Assembly (NCBI RefSeq): GCF_000330505.1
Contig: NW_004440302.1
Coordinates: forward strand, 1 to 39,644
DNA: 39,644 nt
Origin: Entamoeba invadens IP1
Lineage: Eukaryota; Evosea; Mastigamoebida; Endamoebidae
Reading direction: 5' to 3'
Within the stretch, counting starts at the first letter, position 1; every line of letters starts with the position of its first letter. Position numbers and translations under genes: made by a program. Below are positions 21,504 through 33,111 of the stretch, one piece after another. The notes beneath the pieces are model-generated. The model was not told where the DNA came from and made no database searches. It saw nothing but the letters and a program-made list of their open reading frames with translations.

Positions 21504-21892
21504 TATTTAAATAACAAAAATTCTAATAACACAATTCTAATAACATTTTATTAATAACATTATTCATAAAAAAATACAACAATTTGTTTAAATTTTAAGA
21601 GAGATGCCTTTCTCTCGCCGATCATCACTTATTATCCCAAGCTGCAGCTTATTTTGATGGTTTTTACTGGGGTTTTAAACCCAGTAATAGACATTTCTCA
21701 TAGTAATACTACTTGAGAGGTTTTGTTTCGCTAAGGTTGTTGCTTTCTATTATGTTAATGGATACAAACGAATTGATAAAACAGATATGAATGAAACAAA
21801 CAGTATGCAATAAATTGTTTTTTTCGATTTTTTTTAAATAATTAAATTTTTTAATTAATCATTTATTAACCCTGAATATATAATAAAGCTAT
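21504..21892. other. Intergenic segment with a GC-richer patch and small hairpins
   Basis: Around 21600-21735 base use is unusually even. It contains GAGAGATGCCTTTCTCTC (6-bp stem) and ACTGGGGTTTTAAACCCAGT (9-bp stem with one bulged G, about 21669-21688). It does not fold as a tRNA by eye. Unidentified; possibly a fragment of a repeat or a former BspA gene. Confidence 0.4.
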
Positions 21893-21894
21893 TA

Positions 21895-23036
21895 CAGTAG
21901 GGGGAGTGAGGGGCTTGACGATACTGAGGGGCTTGACCTATACTTTTAATGGTTTATTTACTTTATTTAAATAAAAACTATTTTTAACGTTCTATTTAAA
22001 AACACAACCTTGACTTATAAGTTATAGTTTATAAACAATAAAAGTATTGGTTCATCCTTAGCATAAAGTCAGAACTTGAAATTGTATAAAAAGGACTTGG
22101 GTGTTTGTTAGTTGTTTCTCAATTAAGTCATCAGTAGGCGTCAGTCTTCTTGTTTGATATGGCTCTTGTTGTTGGTTCAGCTCTTGGATATTCCAAGGTA
22201 AACTTTCCTCTTCGGATTTGACCAAATATGTTGGTCTAGGCGGAAGAACAAAAAATTCCAAGTGTTCTCTGGTATAAACACTGTTGTCTTCTTGGAACAA
22301 CCTGGAAGCCTCTTCGATAAAATGAACATTTTCTTGATCTTTCCAATATTGACTCCAACAACACCAGAACGGTTATATAATGCAATAATGATGTTTTTGC
22401 TTTGCTCTCTAATGCTCCCAACACTTTATTGGTATGACGAGCAATGGAAACACAAATATACTCTCTCTGCTCTCCTTATTCTCTTAGAACTTGTCGTGAT
22501 CTGCCATCACTATCACTATGTTCTCTCATCCAAAAATCAATTCAATTTGAACCTCGCCGTCTTCAGTTACTGAAAATTTGGCGTCAATTGATCTTTAATT
22601 GTCAGAGTATTCAGTAAGTTGGTGTTTTAACAACTCCAAATACACAAGCCAAATGGTGAGACGAGTTGGCTTGTGTGAGGAACAACTTGTCTATTATTGC
22701 CAAAGGAAATCCTTTGTAGAAAGAAGTTGTATTTGTGCTGTCGTAGAAACATAAATAATTAAAACTTTGTGAATTAATTCTTGGTTATTTCAAACAATGA
22801 AAATAAACCATTCAATTTTCTTCATAACATTGAAGGTAGTTAACCTTTTCTTTTCAAAAAAACGTTTAATTTTATTTTGGATAAGCTAAGAATCTTTTTC
22901 TTTGACATTTTTTATAAATTATTTATAGTTTTTGTTATTTTATAAATAGAACCGGGAAAACTCTGTATAGTAAAAAAGATAATAAAACAATAGGTCAAGC
23001 CCCTCAGTTTCGTCAAGCCCCTCACTCCCCCTACTG
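21895..23036. mobile_element. 1,142-bp TA-flanked transposon with 47-bp TIRs
   Basis: 21895-21941 (CAGTAGGGGGAGTGAGGGGC then TTGACG...) is mirrored at 22990-23036 with one mismatch. The flanking TA (21893-21894 and 23037-23038) and ends beginning CAGT place it in the Tc1/mariner/pogo superfamily. Each TIR holds two direct copies of GAGGGGCTTGAC, 18 bp apart start to start, a plausible double transposase-binding site. The interior is much GC-richer than the surroundings and carries minus-strand coding-like pieces in different frames (about 22058-22300 with REHLEFFVLPPRPTYLVKSE, and 22236-22424). These are interrupted by stops and frameshifts and cannot be assigned to a family. It is probably a deleted, non-autonomous copy. 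Confidence 0.88.
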
Positions 23037-23038
23037 TA

Positions 23039-23949
23039 AAAACTATTAAAATTATAAATAATTATTTTTTAAAAAATAACATTTTAAAACAAAGGAATAA
23101 CAATTTAATAGTTGGGAATTTTAAAAATGAACAAATCGGTATTAAACATGGGAATATTATAATAGTGTCATATCAGATAACGTAAACATGTAAAGTGGTT
23201 TATTTTCATCATAGGTTGTCAAAATATATTCATAAAATAACAATAATTCACCACCTTAATATTTGTTACGAGGCGCCTAGATTGTTGAATACCATTTTCA
23301 TGAAGTCCAAAGTTTAAGATATGATAAAGTAATAGTCTAAAGTCACAATTATAATAATTTACATGTTGATTGTTAATAGGAACTAATTATCCCAAGATTA
23401 AAAAATATTTTCTATAAACAAGGTTTTTAACACTAATTATAATAGAAAATGTTCAACATTTCATAATTGTACAAATCTATATTTCCCATAATTTATCGGT
23501 GTTTTGGCGCAATGAAATATAGAGAGAAAAAAACAAAAATGTTGAAAAAAAGAAAAATGAAATTAGTTTGAATTGATTGGACAATTTTGTAAAGTTTCAG
23601 TTTTTTTCGAAAAATTAAAATGATTGGTCGTTTCCAAATTGTGCACATTTATTACAACTGGAAGAAGTCCTTATCATTAGAAGTTATTACTAAAGGTTCG
23701 GATTCATTTCTAAAGTTCCATGTTTATTTTCTTTACTGTATGTGTAATTTGAATATGAACATCATATATAATTATAAATAAATAATATCATTTTATCGAC
23801 TTTTTAAATAAATAATAACACGAAATAACACATGAAAATTTTAATATAAAAGTAATTAGTTCAAATATTAATATTTTTATTAAACAAGAAATAATTTAAT
23901 TTAAAAAAATAACATGCTTTTTAAAACAAATAAATAAAAAAATCAGTTC
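23039..23949. other. AT-rich intergenic region upstream of the LRR gene
   Basis: No gene seen. The last 80 bp are the presumed promoter of the plus-strand LRR gene. A TTTTTAAAAC stretch lies near 23918, about 30 bp before the ATG, and could act as TATA box. Confidence 0.45.
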
Positions 23950-25339
23950 ATGATACTTGAATCGGTCTTCCTCAAAAACGTTATTCTTTATTTACAAACA
24001 CTCTCTGACATTATAAATTTCATTACAATAAATAAGAAATGTCAGGAATCAATCAATACTATGTTTATTAACACATACAATTTATCACTCTCAACTCCCG
24101 CAGGCAAAATTTTAAAAATGTTTCCAAGTCTTCAAACTTTGTATTTAACTCGACTCCCTCCCAATGTTGGTCGTCTTAACGTTAAATCGATTTCCCAAAT
24201 CGATGTGAGTTTTTCTGATAAAAAGATGAAACTGACCGACTTCTTTAAAAAGTCGACTTTTCCTCCAAAAATTCGCAATTTACGAATTTATAGCAAAAGC
24301 ATTGAATGGAAAACACCAACTTTTAAAAAATTTACAAAACTTGTCGAAATGTCAATTTTCCTGTCACACAATTCAAAAGACAAATTTAATATAGTTGTCG
24401 TTCCCTCTCTAAAGAAAATGAATCTTTTTATTCCATTGCAACGCCTTGTAGATATTCAAGACTTCGACTTCAAAAGTTCAAGTCGAGTCCAATTCAATTT
24501 AATAGTCTCATATAAGAGTAAGAGCCTTACACCAGATTTCAGTGTTTTTGAACGTTTTAAAGGCTTAGAAAATGTTAAAATATATGTCACGTTTTTGGCA
24601 CCTGAAACTCTGAATTTAGAATTTATGACTCATTTCGACTTTTTCTGCAATGAAAGAAACAAAGAAAAATTAAAGCGACTTACGGTGTTTTATACTTTGG
24701 GAGGGAAGTGTGAGTTAATTAAAAACACCATTGAAAAGTGCTTTTATGACGAACTTTTAGTGTTACACATGAGCGGCACGTATTTTCGAAGAGGTGTGAA
24801 TGAAGCATTTTTAGCTGACACTTTTCAAAAAGTAAATTTTGATCTTCAAAGTTGTGAATTTTTGAAATCGATTTTTTTTGCTAAATGTGAATTGTGAGAA
24901 ATTGATTGCACCAAAAAGTGTGACGATAATGAAAATTTATATGGTCAAAGGGTGTGTGAAGTTTGATGAGTGTATGCTTGAAATCGTCAAAATAGTTAAT
25001 TACAGTGGAACACCCTTACTTATTAACTCCGACAATTTGAGAGTCATTACATTAAATAGAACCCTTCGTTCATTGTTAAAGTTCAGTATCAAAGGGGTTT
25101 TGTGTGATGAAGTTATACTCACAGATAAAATGATAAAAACAGATTGTTGGTTCGAAGAGAAACAAGTTTTTAAATATTTAATAGAAAATGGCCAATTTAC
25201 TGTGTTCAAAGCACTCTGCGCGTGTGTTACTATAACGGACAAAGTTAAAACATTTTATACAAGACAACTGGAAGGAGACCTCAGTATTATACCTTGCACA
25301 GAGTTCAATAATGAGGGAGAATATTTTTATAAAACCTAA
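23950..25339 (+). pseudogene. Entamoeba-type leucine-rich repeat family protein, split by one frameshift
   Basis: The first frame (315 residues, 23950-24897) opens with MILESVFLKNVILYLQTLSD then INFITINKKCQESI, an N-terminal helical motif like that of the large LRR families of Entamoeba (F-box-like position). Irregular leucine-rich repeats follow (FPSLQTLYLTRLPPN, KIRNLRIYSKS, KLKRLTVFYTL). At the eight-T run 24872-24879 the frame breaks: the original frame ends at TGA 24895-24897, while the overlapping frame from 24878 continues as NVNCEKLIAPKSVTIMK for 153 residues to the TAA at 25337. Together about 463 codons with uniform composition. One extra T explains everything, so this is either a very young pseudogene or an assembly error in a homopolymer. 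Function of the family is unknown; probably protein-protein interaction. Confidence 0.8.
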
Positions 25340-25712
25340 TATTAGGTTATATGATATTAACCAAATTATTTATTAAGGTATTTTGATTAAAGTTGTTAAT
25401 TGTATGTGTGAATATTTTGTTTTCATAAATTGTGTCGACTCACTTATTATTTATAATTAGGCACCATAGTTTTTATATATTCAATACATAACACGGTTTA
25501 ATTAATTATTGGGACTTAAAAGTCATTATATTTTGAAAAGTTAATGGTTATGAATAATTATTATTTAAGATCAGAATGCTCTTTTTTAAGTAAATATTTA
25601 AACAAAGAATATATTATTAAATGATTTATCAATTTTTTAAAAAATTAAAAATTTTACAACTTAATACATAAATAATAAAAATAGTTGTTTTTTTTCAATT
25701 ACATTTTTCTAG
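25340..25712. other. Convergent intergenic spacer
   Basis: 3' ends of the LRR gene (plus) and RNase T2 gene (minus) face each other here. AT-rich, nothing else seen. Confidence 0.5.
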
Positions 25713-26747
25713 TTAATACAAACAATTGTTCCTTGTCACCAATTCTTTTTTAGTTAAATAATAAGGAAATTCTTTGAACATTACCTTTTCATTGCATTTT
25801 CTGGTTTCATACATTTTAATTCTTTGAGGGCATCTCATTGGTTGAGGATTTTGTGCATCTGGAAAAGGGTAATAACAAATTCTGAGGTCATAAACAGAGT
25901 TTCCATTTTTGCAAACGAAGTATACAGATGTACCATAAACTCTTTCCATTATTGATTTTAATTCTTCCAAGAAATATAAAGTGTTTGTTTTTACTTTCAA
26001 GTAACTCTCTTGCAACACTTTCCATATATCAACTTTCTTTCTCAAATTTATGGCAGTTCTCAAATAATCAAGTGGGGTTTTATATATGTTACTTGTACAA
26101 CTTCCATGTTTGTCCCATTGATATCCTACTAATCGGCACGCATCTAGAGACATCCAATATTTTGCAATATCTCTTTCTAATTCTTTATCATCAAGCATCA
26201 TTCTTTCGACTTCAGTGACAATATAATCGTTTTCACAACAATAATAATCAACCCTTTTTCTAATTTGTGGCCAATACCCATGTAGGAAAAATCCTTCTTC
26301 AATTTTATCTGTTCGGTGTGATAACGTGCATATTAATCCAGAACAAACCTCGCCGAGCCAGTATTGAGAAAACAACATATAATGGAACCGTTCGATTTTT
26401 TTCCGTTTCGGAAAACACATACGATAATGTGAAATAGCCACTGTAAATGGTCGGACTATGTAACTTGGCAATGGAGAAGTTACTTGAATATTTCTTTCTT
26501 CACTTGATTTTCTACTTGGTGTCGAAGTTGTAGAACTTGAAGCATCAGATTCATCTGAAGAAGGGTAATCCACCAAAAGTTTTTTTGCAGCTTGTTGTGA
26601 AGTACTTGGTTTTTCTTCTTCTAATTTTCTTTTAATTGATTTTTTGGGTTCAGTTGTTGGTGTTTTGGGTTTCTCGGGTTGACCAAAACAAACAGAAAGT
26701 GTTATCATCAATAGATAAATCATTATATTATATTTAGGTATAAACAT
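25713..26747 (-). CDS. Secreted RNase T2-family protein with atypical catalytic box
   Basis: 344 residues. Residues 9-22 (MIYLLMITLSVCFG) form a signal peptide. A low-complexity linker follows (about 23-90), rich in Lys, Ser, Thr and Pro, with KKSIKRKLEEEK. The RNase T2 domain runs from about 98 to the end. CAS I is FFLHGYWPQ (153-161, catalytic His156). CAS II is YQWDKHGSC (209-217, Lys213 and His214). RNase T2 enzymes cleave RNA through a 2',3'-cyclic intermediate, usually in lysosomes or outside the cell. The usual Glu (and often His before it) of HEWxKHG is here Gln210 (codon CAA) and Tyr209, so activity may be reduced or altered. Multiple Cys suit disulphides. A TATA-like GTATATAC at 26757-26764 is only about 17 nt from the first ATG but about 41 nt from the ATG of Met9 (26723), so Met9 is the likelier start. 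Confidence 0.85.
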   Translation of the reverse strand: MFIPKYNIMIYLLMITLSVCFGQPEKPKTPTTEPKKSIKRKLEEEKPSTSQQAAKKLLVDYPSSDESDASSSTTSTPSRKSSEERNIQVTSPLPSYIVRPFTVAISHYRMCFPKRKKIERFHYMLFSQYWLGEVCSGLICTLSHRTDKIEEGFFLHGYWPQIRKRVDYYCCENDYIVTEVERMMLDDKELERDIAKYWMSLDACRLVGYQWDKHGSCTSNIYKTPLDYLRTAINLRKKVDIWKVLQESYLKVKTNTLYFLEELKSIMERVYGTSVYFVCKNGNSVYDLRICYYPFPDAQNPQPMRCPQRIKMYETRKCNEKVMFKEFPYYLTKKELVTRNNCLY

Positions 26748-26756
26748 GTTTTTATT

Positions 26757-26764
26757 GTATATAC
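26757..26764 (-). promoter_or_regulatory. TATA-like box of the RNase T2 gene
   Basis: GTATATAC on the minus strand. Its distance of about 41 nt to the codon for Met9 (26723) fits the spacing at other genes here and favours that start over 26747. Confidence 0.45.
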
Positions 26765-27655
26765 ATTTGTTTTAAATAAAAGAGGATAATAATTGTTTAG
26801 TTTTTTGAAGTTATAATTTAACAATTATAATTTTTAATTTAATTATTAAAATATTTTAAAAAATAATAAAATAGTTGTATTTTTTATATCTGGTAGTTAT
26901 TCTTTTAACCATTTTGATTCACAAAAATAAAACTATTAATAATTTAAGTTATTTTGACTCAAAGTAAGACTTTTCTGTTGACAATATTATCCAAAATATT
27001 ATGAATGGTTTGCAATTTCCCCAGATTAAAAAATTGAAGAATCACTTGAAGTAAATAATAACAAAGTAAATGATAACATTAATCAGAATCGAACTGAAAC
27101 AGTCTGTTTTTTCGTATTAATTGCTATTTACATATATGTACTTCATTTGAGCATATTTTACCTGACAAATATGAAAAACGACATTTATGCACACACTATG
27201 TAGACACTAAATGTGGAAGGAACGTGTACGCATTATAAATGACTGAGGGGTGGACTCAATTTGATAAATATTTAGATTATTTTTTTTCTAAAAATAAATG
27301 GTGATGGTCAATGTAATTTTGTGTCACATTACATTTTTTATAAAATAATAATGTTGTTTTTTTATTATTAAAAATATTATATTATATTATTTGTGATTAT
27401 AACTATGAAACAATCAATTGTTATTCATTGCGTGTTTTAGTACTATTTTCAGTGTATTACTTATGTTTAAAAATGAATTTATAATTTACATATTTTAATT
27501 TTAAAGTTTTGTATTTGTTTCAATTTTAACAACAAAATATTTTAATAAAAAGTTGTTTTTTTATTTATCTTTTAACATTCAATTTATTTTATGAATTGTA
27601 TTGTATATTTGGTCGAATTAACACAAATTTTTGATACTTTTAATGATTATTATTA
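26765..27655. other. AT-rich intergenic region
   Basis: Upstream side of the RNase T2 gene. No gene or repeat recognised. A slightly GC-richer patch lies around 27185-27260. Confidence 0.5.
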
Positions 27656-28379
27656 TTAACCCTTCAAGGACGAGAAAAATCAAAATTTGTAAAAAATAAA
27701 AATCTTAGTCAATTGTAATGTAAATGTGACTTTTTTCTTTAATTTTTTCAAAAAAGCTAGACACCCTGGAACGACCGCTCTAGTATATTTTATGGTAAAT
27801 TGTTATAAATTATAGTAAAAAAGTGAATTTTTTGAAGTTGGGATGAACAAAGGTTCACTTTTTGCTTGATCCTTTTAGAAACAAGTCACAGTTCAATGGA
27901 AAAGTCAGATCAAACATTTATTGAGATGTCTACAACCTATCACAATAATAAAAATAATTATACAATATAACAAAAAGATAATTGCATCGTAAAACATACT
28001 ATTTCGGAATATCCAAAATCAATTGCATCATAAAATAACAAAAAATATAATAAAGCACGGACTTTGAGGTGTATTGAAATTTTATTATCAATTGATCTCA
28101 AAAACAATAACAAGGAAAAATAAATAGATTTTTTAGTAAACTTTGAAAAATACAATAATTTAAAAATTGGGTTTTACTATTTTTTTGTAAAAGAAATAAA
28201 ATAAGACGTAAAGACACTTTTGTTTGTTCCGACTTTGAAAAATAAATCTTAAAGAAAATAAGTGTAAAATAAACAAAAAATATCTAAAATACATTTTCAA
28301 AAGTATCAAAAATCGCAAAATCGAGAAAAAATTATAAAATCAACTTTAACAATAAAACTAGTTGCATTTAAATAAACTT

Positions 28380-28404
28380 TGATCACCACGAGGTTTTGTG
28401 ATCA
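28380..28404. repeat. 7-bp hairpin in a GC-richer patch
   Basis: TGATCAC (28380-28386) pairs with GTGATCA (28398-28404). The surrounding 28380-28450 is much less AT-rich than its flanks. It does not fold into a tRNA by eye. Function unknown. Confidence 0.45.
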
Positions 28405-30102
28405 TTCGTTGAAATTTCACGTCGTGCAACTGTCGAGGAAGCAAGGTATTAATTCATTGTTTGTAATTTGAATTTTTTATCATTTTCAAACAAAAACAAA
28501 AGGCAAAACGTGTTTTATGCAATCTATTTAAAATATAAAGATTTGTATTTGGTAAATAATTGTTTATTTTGCAGCCACTGTTTATTCATTTTCGAATTAT
28601 GCATTTTTGGGCAACAAACAAAAAACTTATGGTAAATGTATAGAGATAATCAAAAACAAAGAAAAACACAAGTGTAAAGACATCATGATATATACCAAAG
28701 TTGACACTTTAAACAATAATTTATAATAAAATAAATCAATATATTATTAATAATTTATCATGTTATTTATAATAGTTTTATAATTATAATTGTTATGTAT
28801 AATAGTAACAATCAACAAACATAATTTTGACACAATAACACATCAACAACCACATCTTTATCACAACTTGATTTTAACGAAGTGATAAGTGATCACATTG
28901 ATATAACAATGTTCTGTAATTAAAACAGTATTGTATTTTATGTATAATTATAACAAAAATGGTATAATCACCTTTATTTATAATGTTATAATTATTAAAA
29001 ATACACAGTGTTTGTAATAAAGCGCGTTTTGACTGAAATACATAGTTTGAATTCAAACAAAACAAATAAGCATTTAATTTATATAAACAGAAACACACTG
29101 GTTTAGTGAATGATAAATAAAATGATTATATGTGATATAATTGATGTAGTTGTTATATAGATAAAAATTTAAATTATTTGGGTGTTAGAATTGATTACAA
29201 ACTATATTTCTAATATTATTTTACCATTAATAATATAAAGTTTAAAATGATAATATAATAATCATTATAGTTTAATTTATTTTTTTAAATGACAATAATG
29301 GTAAAATAATGTTATTTAAACACACCAAATAACAAAAATACGATAAAAATTATTGTTTTAAAAGGTATAATTTTAAAGAATATTTTAAATTCACAACACT
29401 TTGTTATTCCACGACAATGGATCAATAAGAAACAGGCAAACAAATGTCACTTATAATATTATTAACCGTTATAGTTAAAAATATTAGATTATTTATAATG
29501 TATCGTATATTCGATTGATTTTGTAACGAATTGTGTTTTGTGGTTTTAAATAGACGTTTTTGTTAAATTTTTTAAAAATAAATACAGTGTGGTTACCCCG
29601 TTTTGTTCAATTGTTTTAATAACGCAAAACATTTATAGTTATTTTTAATTAATGAATACTATTTTAACAAATAAAATGCAAAAAACATTTTTGGTGTTTT
29701 TTATTTGTAGATTGCTAAATAATAAAATGGTTAAAATTGATTAAAAGTACTAATTAAATCTTACATAAAACAACGTCACTTGCTACAAAACAAAAAAGTT
29801 TGTGATAAAACAAGAAAATACTTGACATAAATTAGAATATACACAATTATTGAGTTGATATTTCAAGATTTGTGATGAATAGATTTATAGTTCAAAGTTG
29901 CACTGTTTTAAAACTGAAAATGTGCAAAACCAATTTATAATCAAAAATTATCATTTTTAATTCTTATATCCCAAAAAACAATTGAAGATCTAATAAATAT
30001 CTTAAATCAACAATAAATAATCATGTGAAATAACACATTAATTTCTTGTTTTGTTCAGAATCTAAATTCAAAAAATAAATAATTACTTATTACTATAAAT
30101 AA

Positions 30103-30479
30103 CTTTGCCGCTTTGCATCTAATTTGACAAAAAAATGCAAAAAACTGCCTCATCATCAGAACTCAAAAAATCACATTAACTATCAAATGGTGAAGTTATC
30201 ACCATTGGAAAAGAGAGATTTAGATGCCCAAAAGCACTCTTTCAGCCATCATTCCTTGTTTTGGAAGCATTAGGTATCCACGAGACAATTTACAAGTCAA
30301 TCATGAAGTGTGATGTCGATATCAGAGAGGAGTTGTACTGAAACATCGTCTTTTCAGGTTGAACATCAATGTACTCAGGAATAAACGAAAGATTTGAGAA
30401 GGAGGCGATTGCAAATGAGAAAAGGATAAGTATAATCAAGGCTGTTTATTCTTGGCTCAATTTAATTATATTTGTTTAG
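30103..30479 (+). pseudogene. Actin pseudogene fragment
   Basis: Clear actin subdomain 3/4 sequence, corresponding to roughly residues 215-310 of the ~375-residue protein. After a short stretch LCRFASNLTKK and a frameshift in an A run, the frame at 30135 reads MQKTASSSELKKSH, stop, [26 protein letters not shown], then [20 protein letters not shown], stop, NIVFSG, stop, TSMYSGINERFEKE. In-frame stops: TAA 30177-30179, TGA 30339-30341, and a second TGA 21 nt later. The first ~210 residues and the C-terminus are missing. The match to conventional actin is closer than that of the divergent actin at 39327. Its GC content exceeds the flanks. Confidence 0.93.
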
Positions 30480-31330
30480 GTGTTTATTTGGTTTAGTTTA
30501 CTTTTAATCATTATTGTTATAATCAATCATACAATTGTAATAATTCTACTATCAATCATATTATTCAAAAGTTGATTTTTATTGTTTATTTATAATTAAT
30601 ATTTCTATACTATTTATTATATTTTTGTCACGCATTGTATAATGTAACCAAACCCGCTATTTTTTCGACTTAAATTGATGTTTTATAGCGTTGTTTTACC
30701 ATATAAGATAATTATTTTATTGTTATTGTTGTGTTAGTTGAATAACAACCAAAATTAATAGTAAGTAGTGGGTTTTTATTGTAATATTTTGTTGTTATTT
30801 GGTTCTCTAAGTATTTTAAGTTTGAGTGGAATCCAATTTTTTATTTTAAAAACAATCCATTTTTGTTATGTTCTTATTTTATTTTTGTTTGATTTTATCT
30901 TATTGGTTATATAAAACCCAAATTGTTGCATTTGTTTTAAGTGTTTTTTATTTTATTTTTCGAAAAACTTGAATATCTGATAGTATTCTTTAATCAATTT
31001 TAGTTAACATTTTTATTTGTTTATAAAAACAGTTTATTTTCGTATTATTTTTATTACTAATATTAATTTGTTAAATTATATATTTTATTGATTGAAGGAC
31101 TAATCTTTAACAAAAACCAATTAATTTAAGTTTATGAATGATGAAATGTTTTATAAATAATTCAATAGTTTGAATTTAAGTTGAACTATTTGATCAAAAA
31201 AGTCAAAAATCATTCTAAACTGTTCAAGAAAAGTCGCACTTATTTTCATTTTTTTGGAAAAGTGAAATTTTTTGAAATTTTTTTCTGAAAAAAAGAAAAA
31301 ATAATATTATTTAAGTCCTCGAATGGTTAA

Positions 31331-33111
31331 AAGTTCGGCAAAATAGTTTGTTGTGTTTTAATGAAAAAGTTTCCCTGAAAAAATTACATTAAACTTTTTT
31401 TTGTTAATAGTAAAAACAATAAACAAATTATAAAAATATCGTATAAAGTATTTCAATTTTTTTGATTAATAAAAACATTTATTTATTTTTTTGTTAACAA
31501 AATTAAAAACATAAAAGTTTAATTGTTTTTTTAAACAACAACATTTTCATTAAAGTAAAGGGAAAAAGCCACACTTGGAGAAAAACCTGCACTTCTTTAT
31601 TTTTTGTTCTTTTACAGGCTAGCATTCGAAAAAAAGGTTCAGTCTTAGTTTTTTTTATTATTTAAGAATCTTCTTTTTTTAATAATATATTTTAATATAT
31701 AAAATGAACATTCAACAACATATTATAATTACTCAAACATTAAAAAATTAATTAATATTATACTATTTATTTTATTTTGATCAATAATTTGTTGAACATA
31801 TTTTAGGTTAATTTTTAATACTATTTATTAAATGTTTAGATTAAAAAATAAATAAGGTACAGTTCCTTATTTACAACAGAAAAATTAACAATCTAATTGA
31901 TTTGCATTAATATTTAAACCATTAATTTTATAATTCAGTTAATAAGAATAGAAATACTAATAAAAAACAATTGACAATACACCTTTTTAAACCATTTATA
32001 ATCGTTAATTTGTTTTGTGTTTATCGACTATTTAAATATAATAAATAACATAAAAACAAATTTTTAATTGTGGGTAATTTGCATTATCTAATTGTTAATT
32101 TATCTGTGTGTGATGTGTAAATAAGAATTTCAAACGGTGATGGGTATCAGAACCAACTCAACACAATCATTGTTTTGGTTGTTTGTGTTGGTTTCATCTC
32201 TGAACTGTTTTATCTTAATTTTAAATTATTAGAGAGTTTGAAATAAATTGTTCATATAAAACCCAACTTTTTAAACAATTTTTAGTCATTTTATTAGTTT
32301 ATATTGATATAATTATAATAATATGAATAGTTTTTTGTCTTGTTATAAACAATTTATTAAATTTTTTCTTTGTGATTATTTTAACATTTAAAAAAAACAA
32401 ATTCAAATTATATAATATATTATTATTATGACAATTATAATTATTGTGATAAAAACACTCTCTTTAAATCGATTATGTGATGTTAATGTATAATATAAAG
32501 TAGTGTCATATTATTGTTCAGTTGATGTACAATCATTTGCATATAAACATTTTTATTTTTATCCACAACTTTATAAAAAATTAATTGTGCCATAAACTGT
32601 CAAATCTTAACTTTTTTATTTGTTTTTGAACCGATTTTTAAATCGGTGATATTGAATATACAACCAAGTATCAATACCACATCTCCACAAAAACACAATT
32701 GATTATTATTCATAAGTATTATAGCTACTATAGATTTTTTTAAAAGAGACAATTGACATTAGTCTTGATAAAATTATATCTCTAATTATTTTTACTATAC
32801 TTTACTATATTATAGAATTTGTCATATAACAATTGAATCTATTTTCAAAAAATAAAAATCAATAAACTATTAAAAATTAAAAAATAAAGTTTATAACAGT
32901 AAACTATTCATATAGTTTGTATAATAGTATTTATCATTTTTAAATAAACACAAATTTGAAACATTGTTATAATTCGTTTAAAATGTGTTAAAAAACGAAC
33001 TGTTTTTGTATCACAACAGTTTAATTTCAAATCAACACAAATTGTTTTCTATTTTTGAAAAAAAAAATAAAAAAACAACTTAAATGACCCGATTTTTCTA
33101 TATTTTATATA
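31331..33111. other. AT-rich non-coding region
   Basis: No coding frame or TIR pair recognised over 1.8 kb. A patch near 32137-32185 contains a weak inverted repeat (AACCAAC...GTTGGTT). GCTAGCATTCG near 31618 resembles nothing identified. Confidence 0.5.

Larger units (their letters stand above)
27660..31326. mobile_element. Possible piggyBac-like element (TTAA-flanked, 3.67 kb) without transposase
   Basis: TTAA (27656-27659) is followed by CCCTTCAAGGACGAG. At the other end GTCCTCGAATGG is followed by TTAA (31327-31330). Read inward the ends are CCCTTCAAGGAC and CCATTCGAGGAC, 10 of 12 identical, in convergent orientation. TTAA target duplication with CCC-starting ends and a GGAC motif is the piggyBac hallmark, and piggyBac elements have been reported in Entamoeba. 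The interior is AT-rich with no transposase frame; the only recognisable content is an actin relic (30103-30479). The TIRs are short, so chance pairing or ends of two different elements cannot be excluded. Confidence 0.42.

Noticed and set aside
22262..22573. 103-codon plus-strand open frame inside the 1.14-kb TIR element
   Set aside because: Overlaps minus-strand frames with more protein-like sequence and matches nothing; hydrophobic runs look like complement shadows. Strand of the element gene is not certain.
28874..29098. 74-codon minus-strand open frame
   Set aside because: AT-rich chance frame, no motif, no promoter.
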